Made by a program: the position numbers and the translations under genes. Of a stretch of 35,138 nucleotides of DNA, positions 1-8,972 are shown in pieces; position 1 is the first letter of the stretch; every line of letters begins with the position of its first letter. The stretch comes from Clostridiales bacterium. Lineage in GTDB: Bacteria > Bacillota > Clostridia > Peptostreptococcales > Anaerovoracaceae. The DNA lies in assembly GCA_012744355.1 (NCBI GenBank), contig JAAYHV010000023.1, positions 1-35,138 of the forward strand, in the 5' to 3' direction. The notes beneath the pieces were generated by a model that was not told the origin of the DNA, made no database searches, and was given only the letters and a program-made list of their open reading frames with translations.

Positions 1-767
1 ATGCTATTACCTAGTCCGCGGCTTACAACCATATCAGTCGATCCTTTTGAATAAACTCCAGATGTGTACTTAGGTAAAAATCCTTGATTAGGAGCTACTA
101 GTCCTCCAATAAATGGTATCCTTACTTGCCCGCCGTGAGCGTGGCCTGTCAGGGCTAAATCAATACCTGAAGTTATAGAGCTTTCAAAATATTCAGGTCT
201 ATGTGATAGTAATATTTTATAGCCTTTATAATCACCAACTAATTCTTTTAATTTATTATCAATACTGGTTTTATTTCTATTATTAAAGTCTGTGTCTTGT
301 AAACCTAAGAGCATGATTTCGTCATTATTATGACTTAATAACAATTTTTCATCATCTAATACAATTATATCTTCTTCTAGTAAAGATTCTTTTAAAGTTT
401 CATACTGGTTACTCCACGCTTCGTGATTACCTGAAACATAGTATACAGGGGCAATCTGTTTTGCATTCCCTATAAAATCAAGGGCGATATCTAAATCAGT
501 ATGCGAAGAATCAATTAAGTCGCCTACAATTACGATGATATCTGGAGCTTCATCCTCTAGAGGCTTTATTAATTTATTTCCCCAATCTTTGTTATGTAAA
601 TCTGCAATTACAGCTATTTTGTAACCAGTAAAACCACTGAGAATATTGCTGTTTTTTATCTCTAGCCTTGTAGTTTGAATATGAGTATTAGTAAAAACTA
701 CCCAAATAATAGTTAAAAACAATAATATCAAAATAATATACCGTTTTTTTAATCGTTTAGATTTCAT
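1..767 (-). CDS. Membrane-anchored metallophosphoesterase, YkuE/YaeI-like, cut by the window edge
   Basis: Read from the ATG at 767, this frame stays open to the window edge, giving about 255 residues without a stop. A basic N-terminus is followed by one hydrophobic segment at about residues 10-25, which suggests a signal anchor with the catalytic domain outside the membrane. The calcineurin-like metal-binding blocks are present in order: DLH, GDLID, GNHEAW and GHAHGGQ. The tail VSRGLGNS is typical of the YkuE/YaeI group, some of which act on lipid phosphoesters. The substrate here cannot be told. It starts 17 bases after the AICAR transformylase stop. The best Shine-Dalgarno sequence, AGGAG, lies about 13 bases upstream of the ATG, which is long. 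It is probably the last gene of the purine cluster transcript. The C-terminus is missing only because the window ends. Confidence 0.85.
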   Translation of the reverse strand, partial: MKSKRLKKRYIILILLFLTIIWVVFTNTHIQTTRLEIKNSNILSGFTGYKIAVIADLHNKDWGNKLIKPLEDEAPDIIVIVGDLIDSSHTDLDIALDFIGNAKQIAPVYYVSGNHEAWSNQYETLKESLLEEDIIVLDDEKLLLSHNNDEIMLLGLQDTDFNNRNKTSIDNKLKELVGDYKGYKILLSHRPEYFESSITSGIDLALTGHAHGGQVRIPFIGGLVAPNQGFLPKYTSGVYSKGSTDMVVSRGLGNS

Positions 768-783
768 AGTTTATAATATTCTC

Positions 784-1962
784 CTAGTGATGAAATAGCC
801 TGATTCCATTAAATACCATAACCATATCGTATTTATCGCATGTTTCTATAACCTCATCATCTCTGATTGAGCCACCAGGTTGAACTACATATTTAACATT
901 GCTTTTATGTGCTCTTTCTATATTATCTTCAAAAGGAAAGAATGCATCAGAAGCTAGAGCAATATTATTTGCCTTTCCAATCAATTCATATTTTTCACGC
1001 TTGAGAAATATTTCAGGTCTATCATCAAAGAGTTCGGTAAAGTCGAAATCTAATATGGACTCAGGAGTGTTTTCCAAAGCTATGTATCTATCTATGAAAT
1101 TATCCCTTACAGCTCGGCCAATTTCAGGCCTAAAAGGTAAGTTTAATACTTTGTCTGTTTGTCTTAGAATCCAGTTATCAGCCTTGCTTCCAGCTAGCCT
1201 TGTGCAGTGTATTCTTGACTGCTGACCTGCTCCAACGCCTATAACTTGGCCGTCAGCTGCAAAAGCAATGGAGTTTGACTGAGTGTACTTAAGAGTAATT
1301 GATGCCACTAAAAGATTGTTTATAGCAGCTTCACCAAGCTCTTTATTCTCAGTAACAATGTTTTTCATAGAGTCCCTATTTATTTCAACATCGTTTCTTT
1401 TTTGCTCAAAAGTTACGCCAAATACTTGCTTTTTCTCAGTTTCTAAAGGAACATATTCAGAATCAATTTTTAAGATTACATAATTTCCTCTTTTTTTACT
1501 TTTGAGAATTTTCAAGGCTTCGTCAGTAAAACCAGGAGCAATTATGCCGTCAGAAACTTCCCTCTTTATTATATTTGCGCATGTTTCATCGCATGTATCA
1601 CTTAGCGATATAAAATCTCCAAAGGAAGACATCCTGTCAGCTCCTCTAGCCCTTGCGTAAGCCGTAGCTATGGGAGACTTATCTAATCCTATTATGTCAT
1701 CTACAAAATATGCTCTTTTTAATTTATCGCTCATTACATTACCAATAGCTGCCGCTGTTGGGCTTACATGTTTAAACGAAGTAGCTGCAGGTATTCCTGT
1801 AGCTTTTTTAAGCTCAGCAACTAGTTGCCAGCCGTTTAAAGCATCCAAAAGGTTTATATATCCAGGTTTACCGTTTAAGACCTTAAAAGGTAATTCGATT
1901 TTATCTTCCATATATACACTAGCTGGTTTTTGATTTGGATTACATCCATATTTAAGTTCCAT
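784..1962 (-). CDS. purH: AICAR transformylase, stand-alone (no IMP cyclohydrolase domain)
   Basis: The product transfers a formyl group from 10-formyltetrahydrofolate to AICAR to make FAICAR, the penultimate step of IMP synthesis. At 392 residues it holds only the transformylase half of PurH. The usual N-terminal IMP cyclohydrolase (MGS-like) domain, about 190 residues in bifunctional PurH, is absent, and the protein opens directly with KYGCNPNQKPASVYM. The catalytic Lys-His pair is K64-H65 in SFKHVSPTAAAIG. The start has AGGAG at good spacing. The missing ring-closing activity is supplied by the archaeal-type cyclohydrolase two genes upstream (3411-4121), with purB between them, so the shortness is not a truncation. 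The symbol purH is used for the transformylase activity only. Confidence 0.93.
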   Translation of the reverse strand: MELKYGCNPNQKPASVYMEDKIELPFKVLNGKPGYINLLDALNGWQLVAELKKATGIPAATSFKHVSPTAAAIGNVMSDKLKRAYFVDDIIGLDKSPIATAYARARGADRMSSFGDFISLSDTCDETCANIIKREVSDGIIAPGFTDEALKILKSKKRGNYVILKIDSEYVPLETEKKQVFGVTFEQKRNDVEINRDSMKNIVTENKELGEAAINNLLVASITLKYTQSNSIAFAADGQVIGVGAGQQSRIHCTRLAGSKADNWILRQTDKVLNLPFRPEIGRAVRDNFIDRYIALENTPESILDFDFTELFDDRPEIFLKREKYELIGKANNIALASDAFFPFEDNIERAHKSNVKYVVQPGGSIRDDEVIETCDKYDMVMVFNGIRLFHH

Positions 1963-1974
1963 AATTAGGCTCCT

Positions 1975-3411
1975 TTATACGTTAATTTCTGTATTCAATT
2001 CATCATTACAGGAATACTTTTCTATAAACGGCTTGATTAAATCATCTAAAAGCTCAGTAACTTGACTGCAGCTTCTTCCAACATATAGCAAAGGATCAAG
2101 CTGACTTAAAATTTCCTCTTTAGTTAACATAAAACTATTATCGTTAGCCAATCTGTCCACTAGATCATTCTGCTGGCCTTCGGTTTTAACCTGCAAAGTA
2201 GCAGCATGAGAGTGAACTCTTAAAAGCTCATGGAGTTTCTGGCGGTTTCCACCGCGTTTAACAGCTTCCATCATTATATTTTCAGTAGCGATAAACGGTA
2301 GTTTTTCCATGATTCTAGAATTTATAACCTTAGGATAAACAACCATATCAGATGTGATATTAATATATAGGTTTAAAATGCTGTCAATTGCTAAAAAGCT
2401 TTCTGGAATTGTAACTCTTTTATTTGCAGAATCATCTAAAGACCTTTCAAACCACTGAGTAGCAGCCGTAAAAGATGGGTTTAAAGAATTAACAATTACG
2501 TGCCTTGCAATAGATGTAATTCTTTCAGATCTCATCGGGTTTCTTTTATATGGCATAGCAGATGAACCTATTTGACTCTTTTCAAAGGGCTCTTCCATTT
2601 CACCAAATGATTGTAGTATTCTCATATCGTTAGAGAATTTAGAAGCGCTTTGAGCGATTCCAGAAAGAATCGATAAAACCATGCTGTCTATTTTTCTCGA
2701 ATACGTTTGCCCTGAAACTTTTACACATTCCCTAAAATCCATTTCTCTGGCTATTATCTTATCAAGTTCTTTTACTTTATTTTCGTCGCCTTCAAATAGC
2801 TCCATAAAACTTGCCTGGGTACCAGTTGTTCCCTTAGAACCAAGGAGCATAAGCTCATCTATCTTTCGTTCAACTTCTACAGCGTCCATATATAGCTCAT
2901 ATAGCCACAGGCTAGCTCTTTTACCAACGGTAGTTAGCTGAGCTGGCTGAAGATGGGTATATCCTAGGCATGGAAGATCTTTGTATTCATTGGAGAATGC
3001 TGCGAGATTCTTCATAACCTGAACAAGCTTTTTCATTACCAACTTAAGAGATTCTCTCATTAAAATAACATCAGTGTTATCGCCTACGTAGCAAGAAGTA
3101 GCTCCTAAGTGTATTATAGGTTCAGCTTTAGGGCATCTTTTACCATAAGCATAAATATGACTCATCACATCATGCCTTACTTCTTTTTCTCTAGCTTTAG
3201 CAACGTCAAAATCGATTATATCTTTATTTGTGATCATCTCATCTATCTGCTCTTTAGTAACATTTAATCCTAGCTCCCGCTCTGCTTTTGCAAGAGCAAT
3301 CCAAAGCTCGTGCCAAGTTGTAATTTTTTTTGTATCTGAAAAGATATATTTCATATCTTCGCTGGCATAACGAGTAGAAAATGGAGACATATAAATCATT
3401 GTGTTATCCAT
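1975..3411 (-). CDS. purB: Adenylosuccinate lyase
   Basis: PurB catalyses two fumarate-releasing steps: SAICAR to AICAR, and adenylosuccinate to AMP. The 478-residue product carries the fumarase/aspartase superfamily signature GSSAMPYKRNPMRSER at about residues 282-297. An upstream histidine block, LGYTHLQPAQ, and the GATS motif are also present, and the protein is full length. Its start codon overlaps the stop of the IMP cyclohydrolase gene (TAATG), so the two are translationally coupled. The SAICAR lyase product AICAR is the substrate of the next gene downstream, so three genes in a row handle consecutive purine steps. Confidence 0.97.
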   Translation of the reverse strand: MDNTMIYMSPFSTRYASEDMKYIFSDTKKITTWHELWIALAKAERELGLNVTKEQIDEMITNKDIIDFDVAKAREKEVRHDVMSHIYAYGKRCPKAEPIIHLGATSCYVGDNTDVILMRESLKLVMKKLVQVMKNLAAFSNEYKDLPCLGYTHLQPAQLTTVGKRASLWLYELYMDAVEVERKIDELMLLGSKGTTGTQASFMELFEGDENKVKELDKIIAREMDFRECVKVSGQTYSRKIDSMVLSILSGIAQSASKFSNDMRILQSFGEMEEPFEKSQIGSSAMPYKRNPMRSERITSIARHVIVNSLNPSFTAATQWFERSLDDSANKRVTIPESFLAIDSILNLYINITSDMVVYPKVINSRIMEKLPFIATENIMMEAVKRGGNRQKLHELLRVHSHAATLQVKTEGQQNDLVDRLANDNSFMLTKEEILSQLDPLLYVGRSCSQVTELLDDLIKPFIEKYSCNDELNTEINV

Positions 3412-4121
3412 TAATCGCCCTTTCTCTTATTATATATTTTAGTTTTAGTATCTTTGGTATCAAGATTTATAAACTTAATCATCAGAGATATCTTATTATC
3501 TTCATCTAAGTTATTCCAAATTGTGTTTCCAAATTCATCGAAATCATCTGGTATTTCAACCGTTTTAGGTTCTCCAGCAAATGTAGGTAGCGGATTATCA
3601 TTTTCCATATACGTATGAATAAAGTGTCCCTCCCCTTCTTTAGCTGAGTATTCAAAGAACTGCCTATTGCAAGTTGAGCCCTCAGAATCTCTGTTTTTTA
3701 ATATGCTCATCTTATATTTAAAATCAAGATCACTAAAATATAAGATGCCGCTTATCCTAGGCGTGTAATTTGGAACATCTGGTTCAAATTTCCTAGTTCT
3801 AAGGGCAGCTTCAAAAGACTTATCTTCACTTAAAAAGTCATAAATAGTGTCAGTTTGATCACCATTAGTTACAATTAAGCTGTTTTTGTATTTTTTTACA
3901 GGATAATATACAACTAGGCTTGGATCAAAATCCTTCTTATTTTCAAATGGCGCTATAGCAATATTATCACCTTCAGCAAAGAAGTATCTGTTTCTGCTAT
4001 TTTCACTTCTTCCCATAATAAAATAGGCAACTACAGCACTATGACTATTTTTGCCTATTATTATTCCTCTACCCCAGTAACTATTTTCTCTTAAAAATTC
4101 CAATTTATTAACTTTGTACAT
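3411..4121 (-). CDS. purO: IMP cyclohydrolase, archaeal PurO type
   Basis: Predicted to close the ring of FAICAR to IMP, the last step of de novo purine synthesis. The 236-residue protein matches the archaeal PurO family (IMP cyclohydrolase-like) by eye: YWGRG at 15-19, VAYFIMGRSENSRNR at 31-45, VTNGDQTDTI at 84-93 and YTPRI at 119-123. These correspond to the GRF, SRSFPNR, SNGxxTD and TPRI blocks I recall from Methanothermobacter PurO. It is not related to the PurH cyclohydrolase domain. It overlaps ruvX by 14 bases and shares TAATG with purB. The context (purB plus a transformylase that lacks a cyclohydrolase domain) independently supports the role. No experimental test of the bacterial family is known to me. 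Confidence 0.85.
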   Translation of the reverse strand: MYKVNKLEFLRENSYWGRGIIIGKNSHSAVVAYFIMGRSENSRNRYFFAEGDNIAIAPFENKKDFDPSLVVYYPVKKYKNSLIVTNGDQTDTIYDFLSEDKSFEAALRTRKFEPDVPNYTPRISGILYFSDLDFKYKMSILKNRDSEGSTCNRQFFEYSAKEGEGHFIHTYMENDNPLPTFAGEPKTVEIPDDFDEFGNTIWNNLDEDNKISLMIKFINLDTKDTKTKIYNKRKGD

Positions 4122-4560
4122 TTGACATCCTATCTAAGTAACTCTGCAAAATTATAACGGCTGCTTGTTTATCAATAACTTTTTTACGGTTTTTTCTGCT
4201 AACATCAGCATCAATTAGTACTCGCTCTGCCATAACAGTAGTAAGTCTTTCATCTTGCCACTCAAGTTTAACGTGTGAAAGCCCCGTGCTTCTAAATTTG
4301 TTTTCAAGTTTCGTTTTAAAATCATACACCTTTTGAGTTTGCACGCTATCAGAGCCATCTAAGTTTATAGGAAGACCTAATACAACCGCGCTACATTCAT
4401 ATTCCTTAACATAGTCTACGATTCTATTAGTATCCTTTTTAATACCTATTCTTTCCACTGTGGTAATGCCTTGAGCAATAATGCCAAGTGGATCACTTAC
4501 CGCAACACCTATAGTCTTGTCTCCAACATCGAGAGCCAATATTCGAATGCTATTTATCAA
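4108..4560 (-). CDS. ruvX: Putative pre-16S rRNA nuclease, YqgF/RuvX family
   Basis: RNase H-fold protein of 150 residues, full length for the family, which matures the 5' end of 16S rRNA in E. coli (YqgF); it was earlier called a Holliday junction resolvase. Visible motifs are LALDVGDKTIGVAVSD near the N-terminus (first catalytic Asp), VVLGLPINLDGSDS in the middle, DERLTT, and KQAAVIILQSYLD at the C-terminus. No ATG fits. The reading frame starts best at TTG (4560), because the conserved ILALDVG block begins only a few residues later. The ribosome binding site is weak (AAGG). It overlaps ireB by 11 bases. The order alaS, ireB, ruvX is widely conserved in Firmicutes. Confidence 0.92.
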   Translation of the reverse strand: MINSIRILALDVGDKTIGVAVSDPLGIIAQGITTVERIGIKKDTNRIVDYVKEYECSAVVLGLPINLDGSDSVQTQKVYDFKTKLENKFRSTGLSHVKLEWQDERLTTVMAERVLIDADVSRKNRKKVIDKQAAVIILQSYLDRMSNVQS

Positions 4561-4795
4561 GGTAAGCCTTTATAACTTCCTCTAATAAATCATCTCTGTC
4601 CATTTTTGTTATCATATTCCTAGCGTTGTTATGGCTAGTGATATATGAAGGATCTCCAGATGTAAGGTAACCTACCATTTGATCTATAGCGTTATATCCT
4701 CTTTCTTCAAGAGCATCAAAGATTTCTGTAAGTATTTCTTTTTTTGATTTATCTTCCGTTTTTTCTGTTTTAAACATTAAAGTATCTCGTTTCAT
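4550..4795 (-). CDS. ireB: IreB family regulatory phosphoprotein (UPF0297)
   Basis: Small 81-residue protein. The block QMVGYLTSGDPSYITSHNNA followed by RNMI is diagnostic of UPF0297/IreB. In Enterococcus faecalis, IreB is phosphorylated on threonine by the kinase IreK and tunes cephalosporin resistance; no IreK is seen in this window. The ATG at 4795 has a strong GAGGAGG with good spacing, so it is preferred over the internal ATG seven codons later. It lies 10 bases downstream of alaS in the same transcript. Confidence 0.93.
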   Translation of the reverse strand: MKRDTLMFKTEKTEDKSKKEILTEIFDALEERGYNAIDQMVGYLTSGDPSYITSHNNARNMITKMDRDDLLEEVIKAYLDK

Positions 4796-4805
4796 AATAA
4801 CCTCC

Positions 4806-7397
4806 TCAGATTAGAGTTTTTGCAATATCAAGGGCTTCATCTATTTTTGATGGATCTTTTGCACCAGCTTGAGCCATGTTGGCTTTGCCACCTCCACCGC
4901 CTCCAGCAACGCTTGCAATAGTTTTTATCATCTTTCCAGCATGATAGCCTTGTTCAACTAAATCATCAGAAACGGAAACGATAAACATAATCTTATCGTT
5001 AGTCTCCGATGCAAATACCATAATAACTTTTTTATTTTCGGACTTTATATCATCAGTTAATTTTCTTAACTGGTCAATATCAGTATCTTTAAATCTCTTA
5101 GTTAATAGCTTTATACCATTAATTTCAGTAGCATCATCTATCAAATTGCTCGCAGCATCGCACATAGTGCTATCTTTAAATTCTTTAACAGCTTTTTTAA
5201 GTTCTTTGTTTTCTTCAAGTATGTTTAAGAGTCTTTCAGATATACCAAAGGTAGTCGTCTTCATGCGAGTAGATATTTCATTGAGCATATCCTCATATTT
5301 ATTTAAGGTGGTAAGAACTTCTTTTCCAGTCAAAGCTTCTATTCTTCTTACACCTGAAGCTACGCCAGCTTCACTTAATATCTTGAAACTGCCTATAAAA
5401 CCTGTATTCTCAACGTGGGTGCCTCCGCATAACTCAGCGCTGTAATCACCCATCTTAATAACTCTTACTGTATCGCCATATTTTTCTCCAAATAGAGCTG
5501 TAGCTCCCATTTCTCTAGCTTTTTCTATGCTCATTTCCTCATGAGTTACAGGTAAAAACATGTTAATCATTTCATTTACTCTGTCTTCTACCCTTTTTAA
5601 ATCCTGTTTTGTAACAGCCTCAAAATGATTGAAATCGAATCTTAAATAATTATTAGCAACTAAAGAACCTGCTTGGTGAACATGCTCTCCCACTATTTCC
5701 TGAAGAGCTTTTTGAAGTAAATGAGTAGAACTATGGTTTCTTGATGTGTTATTTCTAATCACCTGATCAATTTCAGCAACTACAGTTTCGCCTACCTTTA
5801 AATCACCTTCTACATTTTCAGCTATATGTAGATAAGCATCGTTTTCCTTTATTACATCAACGATATTGCATTTAAAGTCTTTATTATGTAATTTACCCAT
5901 ATCATTTAGCTGCCCGCCGCTAGTAGCGTAAAAAGGCGTCTTGTCAAGTATAATTAGCATTTTACCGCAGCTATTAGTATCAGTATAAAGGATTTTAGAC
6001 TCTGATTTTGCCTCAGTATAGCCTGTGAATTTAGTTGGAGGAATATTACTGTAATCCCTCGCGTCATTCCACGCCTCATCACTAGAACATTTTTGACTAC
6101 TTCTAGCCATTTCACGCTGCTTTTGCATGTTTTCTTTAAAGCCGTTTAAATCAATAGCTTTGTTGTGCTCAGCTAAGATCTCTTGAGTAAGCTCTAGCGG
6201 AAAACCATACGTATCATAAAGCTTAAAGGCTAAACGGCCGTCTAATCTCTGGTTTTTTTCCTCATTCATTTCGTCTATATATGTCTTAAGTATGAGCATG
6301 CCTTGATCTAAAGTTTGAGCAAATTTATCTTCTTCAACTGAAATAATCTTTTTAATAAAGTCTTTCTCTTCGATAAGTTCTGGATATGCTTCACCGGAAA
6401 CTTCAATTACAAGATCGGTTAAATTTGTTAAAAAGCCTGCTTTAATTCCAAGCATCTTCCCGTGTCTTGCAGCTCTTCTAATTATTCTTCTTAAAACGTA
6501 GCCTCTGCCTTCGTTGCTTGGAAGAATTCCGTCGCTGATCATAAATACCATAGACCTTATGTGGTCAGTTATGATTCTTATGCTCATATCGCTTTCAGCT
6601 TCGCCGTCTTTATATTCTACATTAGCAAGGCATGTAACTCCGTCTAATATATATTTAATAGTATCTACATCAAATATTGAATCAACATCTTGCATAATAC
6701 ATGCTAATCTTTCAAGACCCATACCAGTATCAATATTAGGATTAGCTAAATCAGTGTAGCTGCCGTCTTCTTCTCTTGAGTACTGAGTAAATACGTGGTT
6801 CCAAAATTCTATATATCTATCGCAATCGCAACCTGGTTTACAGTCTTCTTTGCCGCAACCGAATTTTTCTCCTCTGTCAAAATATAGCTCTGAGCAAGGA
6901 CCACAAGGACCAAGTCCAATCTCCCAGAAATTGTCCTCTTTGCCAAGCCTCACTATTTTTTCTTCGGGCATTCCAAGCTTCTTCCATATTTCATATGCTT
7001 CATCGTCTTCTTCGTATACTGTAGCCCATACATTTTCCGTAGGCATATGAAGATAATCTGTTATAAATTCCCATCCCCATCTTAATGATTGTTCTTTAAA
7101 ATAGTCACCAAAACTAAAGTTACCAAGCATTTCAAAGAAGGTAGCATGTCTTGAAGTTACACCTACGTTTTCTATATCGCCTGTTCTTATGCATTTTTGA
7201 CAAGTTGTCATTCGCTTTGCAGGCGGAGTTTCTGCGCATGAAAAATATGGTTTGAGTGGCGCCATGCCGGAATTTATAATAAGTAAACTGTTATCATTTC
7301 TAGGAATTAATGAAGCGCTTTTGGCTACATAATGCCCTCTTTTTTCAAAAAAATCTATGAAAAGTTTTCTAATCTCATTTAAACCTAATTTGTCCAT
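4806..7397 (-). CDS. alaS: Alanine--tRNA ligase
   Basis: Charges tRNA(Ala) and edits mischarged serine and glycine. With the start at 7397 the protein is 863 residues, close to the family norm. That ATG follows GAAGGGAAAG and begins MDKLGLNEIR, whereas the nine residues upstream in frame lie before the ribosome binding site. Domains in order: class II catalytic core (about 1-240), anticodon-recognition region, editing domain with the zinc-binding HSSTH at about 552 and CGGTH at about 654, and a C-terminal DHHA1 domain with a six-glycine run at about 831. No T-box fits in the leader, because the promoter lies only about 30 bases upstream. It is the first gene of the transcript with ireB, ruvX and the purine genes. 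Confidence 0.97.
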   Translation of the reverse strand: MDKLGLNEIRKLFIDFFEKRGHYVAKSASLIPRNDNSLLIINSGMAPLKPYFSCAETPPAKRMTTCQKCIRTGDIENVGVTSRHATFFEMLGNFSFGDYFKEQSLRWGWEFITDYLHMPTENVWATVYEEDDEAYEIWKKLGMPEEKIVRLGKEDNFWEIGLGPCGPCSELYFDRGEKFGCGKEDCKPGCDCDRYIEFWNHVFTQYSREEDGSYTDLANPNIDTGMGLERLACIMQDVDSIFDVDTIKYILDGVTCLANVEYKDGEAESDMSIRIITDHIRSMVFMISDGILPSNEGRGYVLRRIIRRAARHGKMLGIKAGFLTNLTDLVIEVSGEAYPELIEEKDFIKKIISVEEDKFAQTLDQGMLILKTYIDEMNEEKNQRLDGRLAFKLYDTYGFPLELTQEILAEHNKAIDLNGFKENMQKQREMARSSQKCSSDEAWNDARDYSNIPPTKFTGYTEAKSESKILYTDTNSCGKMLIILDKTPFYATSGGQLNDMGKLHNKDFKCNIVDVIKENDAYLHIAENVEGDLKVGETVVAEIDQVIRNNTSRNHSSTHLLQKALQEIVGEHVHQAGSLVANNYLRFDFNHFEAVTKQDLKRVEDRVNEMINMFLPVTHEEMSIEKAREMGATALFGEKYGDTVRVIKMGDYSAELCGGTHVENTGFIGSFKILSEAGVASGVRRIEALTGKEVLTTLNKYEDMLNEISTRMKTTTFGISERLLNILEENKELKKAVKEFKDSTMCDAASNLIDDATEINGIKLLTKRFKDTDIDQLRKLTDDIKSENKKVIMVFASETNDKIMFIVSVSDDLVEQGYHAGKMIKTIASVAGGGGGGKANMAQAGAKDPSKIDEALDIAKTLI

Positions 7398-7429
7398 ATT
7401 ACTTTCCCTTCGCTGTGATATCACTACTC

Positions 7430-7458
7430 ATTATAACATAATTAGGCAGTCGTGTCAT
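7430..7458 (-). promoter_or_regulatory. Sigma-A type promoter of the alaS-purine transcript
   Basis: On the minus strand, ATGACA (7453-7458), a 17-base spacer and a perfect TATAAT (7430-7435). It overlaps the last codons and stop of mnmA, so the alaS cluster can be transcribed independently of the upstream sulfur operon. The start site would fall near 7423, giving a leader of only about 26 bases. Confidence 0.8.
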
Positions 7459-8491
7459 TAAATATTTCACCTATCCCTACAACTACATCATCTTTATACA
7501 AAACTAGAAATTGCCCAGGTGTAACTGCCCTTACAGGCTCATTAAACTCTATTTCAAGAAGATCATTTTCTCTATCAAAATTAATTATTTTACCGTGTAC
7601 CGTGCCACTTGAAAATCTGACTTTAATGTCATAGTCGCCTTGGTTAACGATAATCCTATTATGTCTGGTAGTTGCTTTATTAGTAAAAAGTTCGCTGTTA
7701 GTTCCAAGAGTAACTTTGTTTTTCTCATGGTCAATATTTGTTACAAACATTCTTTGCCCAAGTGCAATATTTAATCCTTTTCTTTGTCCAATAGTGTAGC
7801 ATTGGTATCCAGAATTTATTCCAATTACATTACCTTCGTTATCAATATATTCACCGTCATTGATATCAACGCCTCTACCTTTTAAGTAGTTGATGTGAGT
7901 GGTTTCAGGGCTTACAAAGCAAAGCTCTTGGCTATCCTTTTTACTTGAAACATCATTTCCTATATCCTCGGCAATTTTTCTTATAGTTTCCTTATCAGAA
8001 AAATCCTCTAATGGAAGTATTAATCTTTCAATTTGCTCATTTGTTAGATTTGCAAGCATATATGACTGATCTTTTTTTCTATTTTTAGACACTCCTATAT
8101 ACTTTTTACCATCTATTTCAGTTATTTTAGCATAGTGGCCAGTAGCTATGTATTTAGCACCAATACTATCTGCCTCATCTATAAGGTATTTAAACTTTAT
8201 TTCTCTATTACATATAATGCATGGAGACGGCGTCATGCCTTTGTTATATCTATCGATAAAATATTTTATAACTTTTTCATCAAAATCAGCGCTTACATCT
8301 TTGATATTTATTGGAATTCCTAATTTATCTGCTATTTTCCTAGCTTCCTCATGCTCTGTGTCGCCGCCTTTAACAATAAGATAAAGTGCATGTACATCGT
8401 AGCCTTTGTTTATTAATAACAAAGCAGCGGCTCCACTGTCGACACCGCCACTTAATCCAATAACTACCTTCTTATCATTTAAGGATTCCAT
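7442..8491 (-). CDS. mnmA: tRNA-specific 2-thiouridylase
   Basis: Adds sulfur to C2 of the wobble uridine in tRNA(Lys, Glu, Gln), using ATP and a protein persulfide. The 349-residue protein has the PP-loop SGGVDS (residues 14-19), the catalytic cysteine C94 in the CNREIKF block and the second cysteine C191 in SQELCFV, followed by GQRKGL. It is full length. Its ATG overlaps the stop of the IscU-like gene (TAATG). The cysteine desulfurase and scaffold just upstream give a direct sulfur source, the arrangement expected where the desulfurase feeds MnmA. Confidence 0.96.
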   Translation of the reverse strand: MESLNDKKVVIGLSGGVDSGAAALLLINKGYDVHALYLIVKGGDTEHEEARKIADKLGIPINIKDVSADFDEKVIKYFIDRYNKGMTPSPCIICNREIKFKYLIDEADSIGAKYIATGHYAKITEIDGKKYIGVSKNRKKDQSYMLANLTNEQIERLILPLEDFSDKETIRKIAEDIGNDVSSKKDSQELCFVSPETTHINYLKGRGVDINDGEYIDNEGNVIGINSGYQCYTIGQRKGLNIALGQRMFVTNIDHEKNKVTLGTNSELFTNKATTRHNRIIVNQGDYDIKVRFSSGTVHGKIINFDRENDLLEIEFNEPVRAVTPGQFLVLYKDDVVVGIGEIFNDTTA

Positions 8492-8952
8492 TACGATTCC
8501 TCGTCTTTACCGCATATGCAAACGTGCTCTTCTTCTTGCATTTCATAAGGATCAAAGCCTTTTAATGCATCGTAATGCTTATCATTTGATTCAGCATAAT
8601 CAAAAATCGCCTTTTTAATAGCCATATCAGCTAGCACTGAGCAGTGAATCTTAGCTTCAGGAAGTCCTTCTAGCTTATCTACTATCTCACCGTTTGTAAG
8701 TTTCAGTGCTTCTTCTACTTTAAGCCCGATTATTAAAGTAGTAGCCATGCTAGAAGACGCTATAGCAGAGCCGCATCCATAAGCTTTGAATTTGGCATCA
8801 GTAATTACGTCATCTTCAATCTTAATGTGGATTTGCATTAAATCGCCGCATGTAGGGCTGCCATATATTCCTATACCGTCTGGTTCTTTCATTTCCCCTA
8901 CATTTCTTGGGTTCATAAAGTGATCCATAACTATGTCATTATACATATTCAT
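8491..8952 (-). CDS. iscU: Fe-S cluster assembly scaffold, IscU/NifU N-terminal type
   Basis: Scaffold on which Fe-S clusters are built before transfer to client proteins. The three ligand cysteines are C35 (PTCGDLM, with D37), C60 (AYGCGSA) and C104 (KIHCSVL), as in IscU and NifU. The protein is 153 residues. The last 25 residues extend past the fold and hold two extra cysteines (C145, C147 in HVCICGKD), unusual for IscU. The first of two possible ATGs fits GAGGAG best. The gene lies 20 bases after the cysteine desulfurase and overlaps mnmA. Confidence 0.93.
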   Translation of the reverse strand: MNMYNDIVMDHFMNPRNVGEMKEPDGIGIYGSPTCGDLMQIHIKIEDDVITDAKFKAYGCGSAIASSSMATTLIIGLKVEEALKLTNGEIVDKLEGLPEAKIHCSVLADMAIKKAIFDYAESNDKHYDALKGFDPYEMQEEEHVCICGKDEES

Positions 8953-8972
8953 AATATTTAACTCCTCTTTTG

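Noticed and set aside
784-1962. Truncated purH
   Set aside because: The start has a good ribosome binding site and family N-terminus, and a separate cyclohydrolase gene is in the same operon.
7398-7441. T-box riboswitch before alaS
   Set aside because: A strong promoter lies about 30 bases upstream of the start, leaving no room for one.
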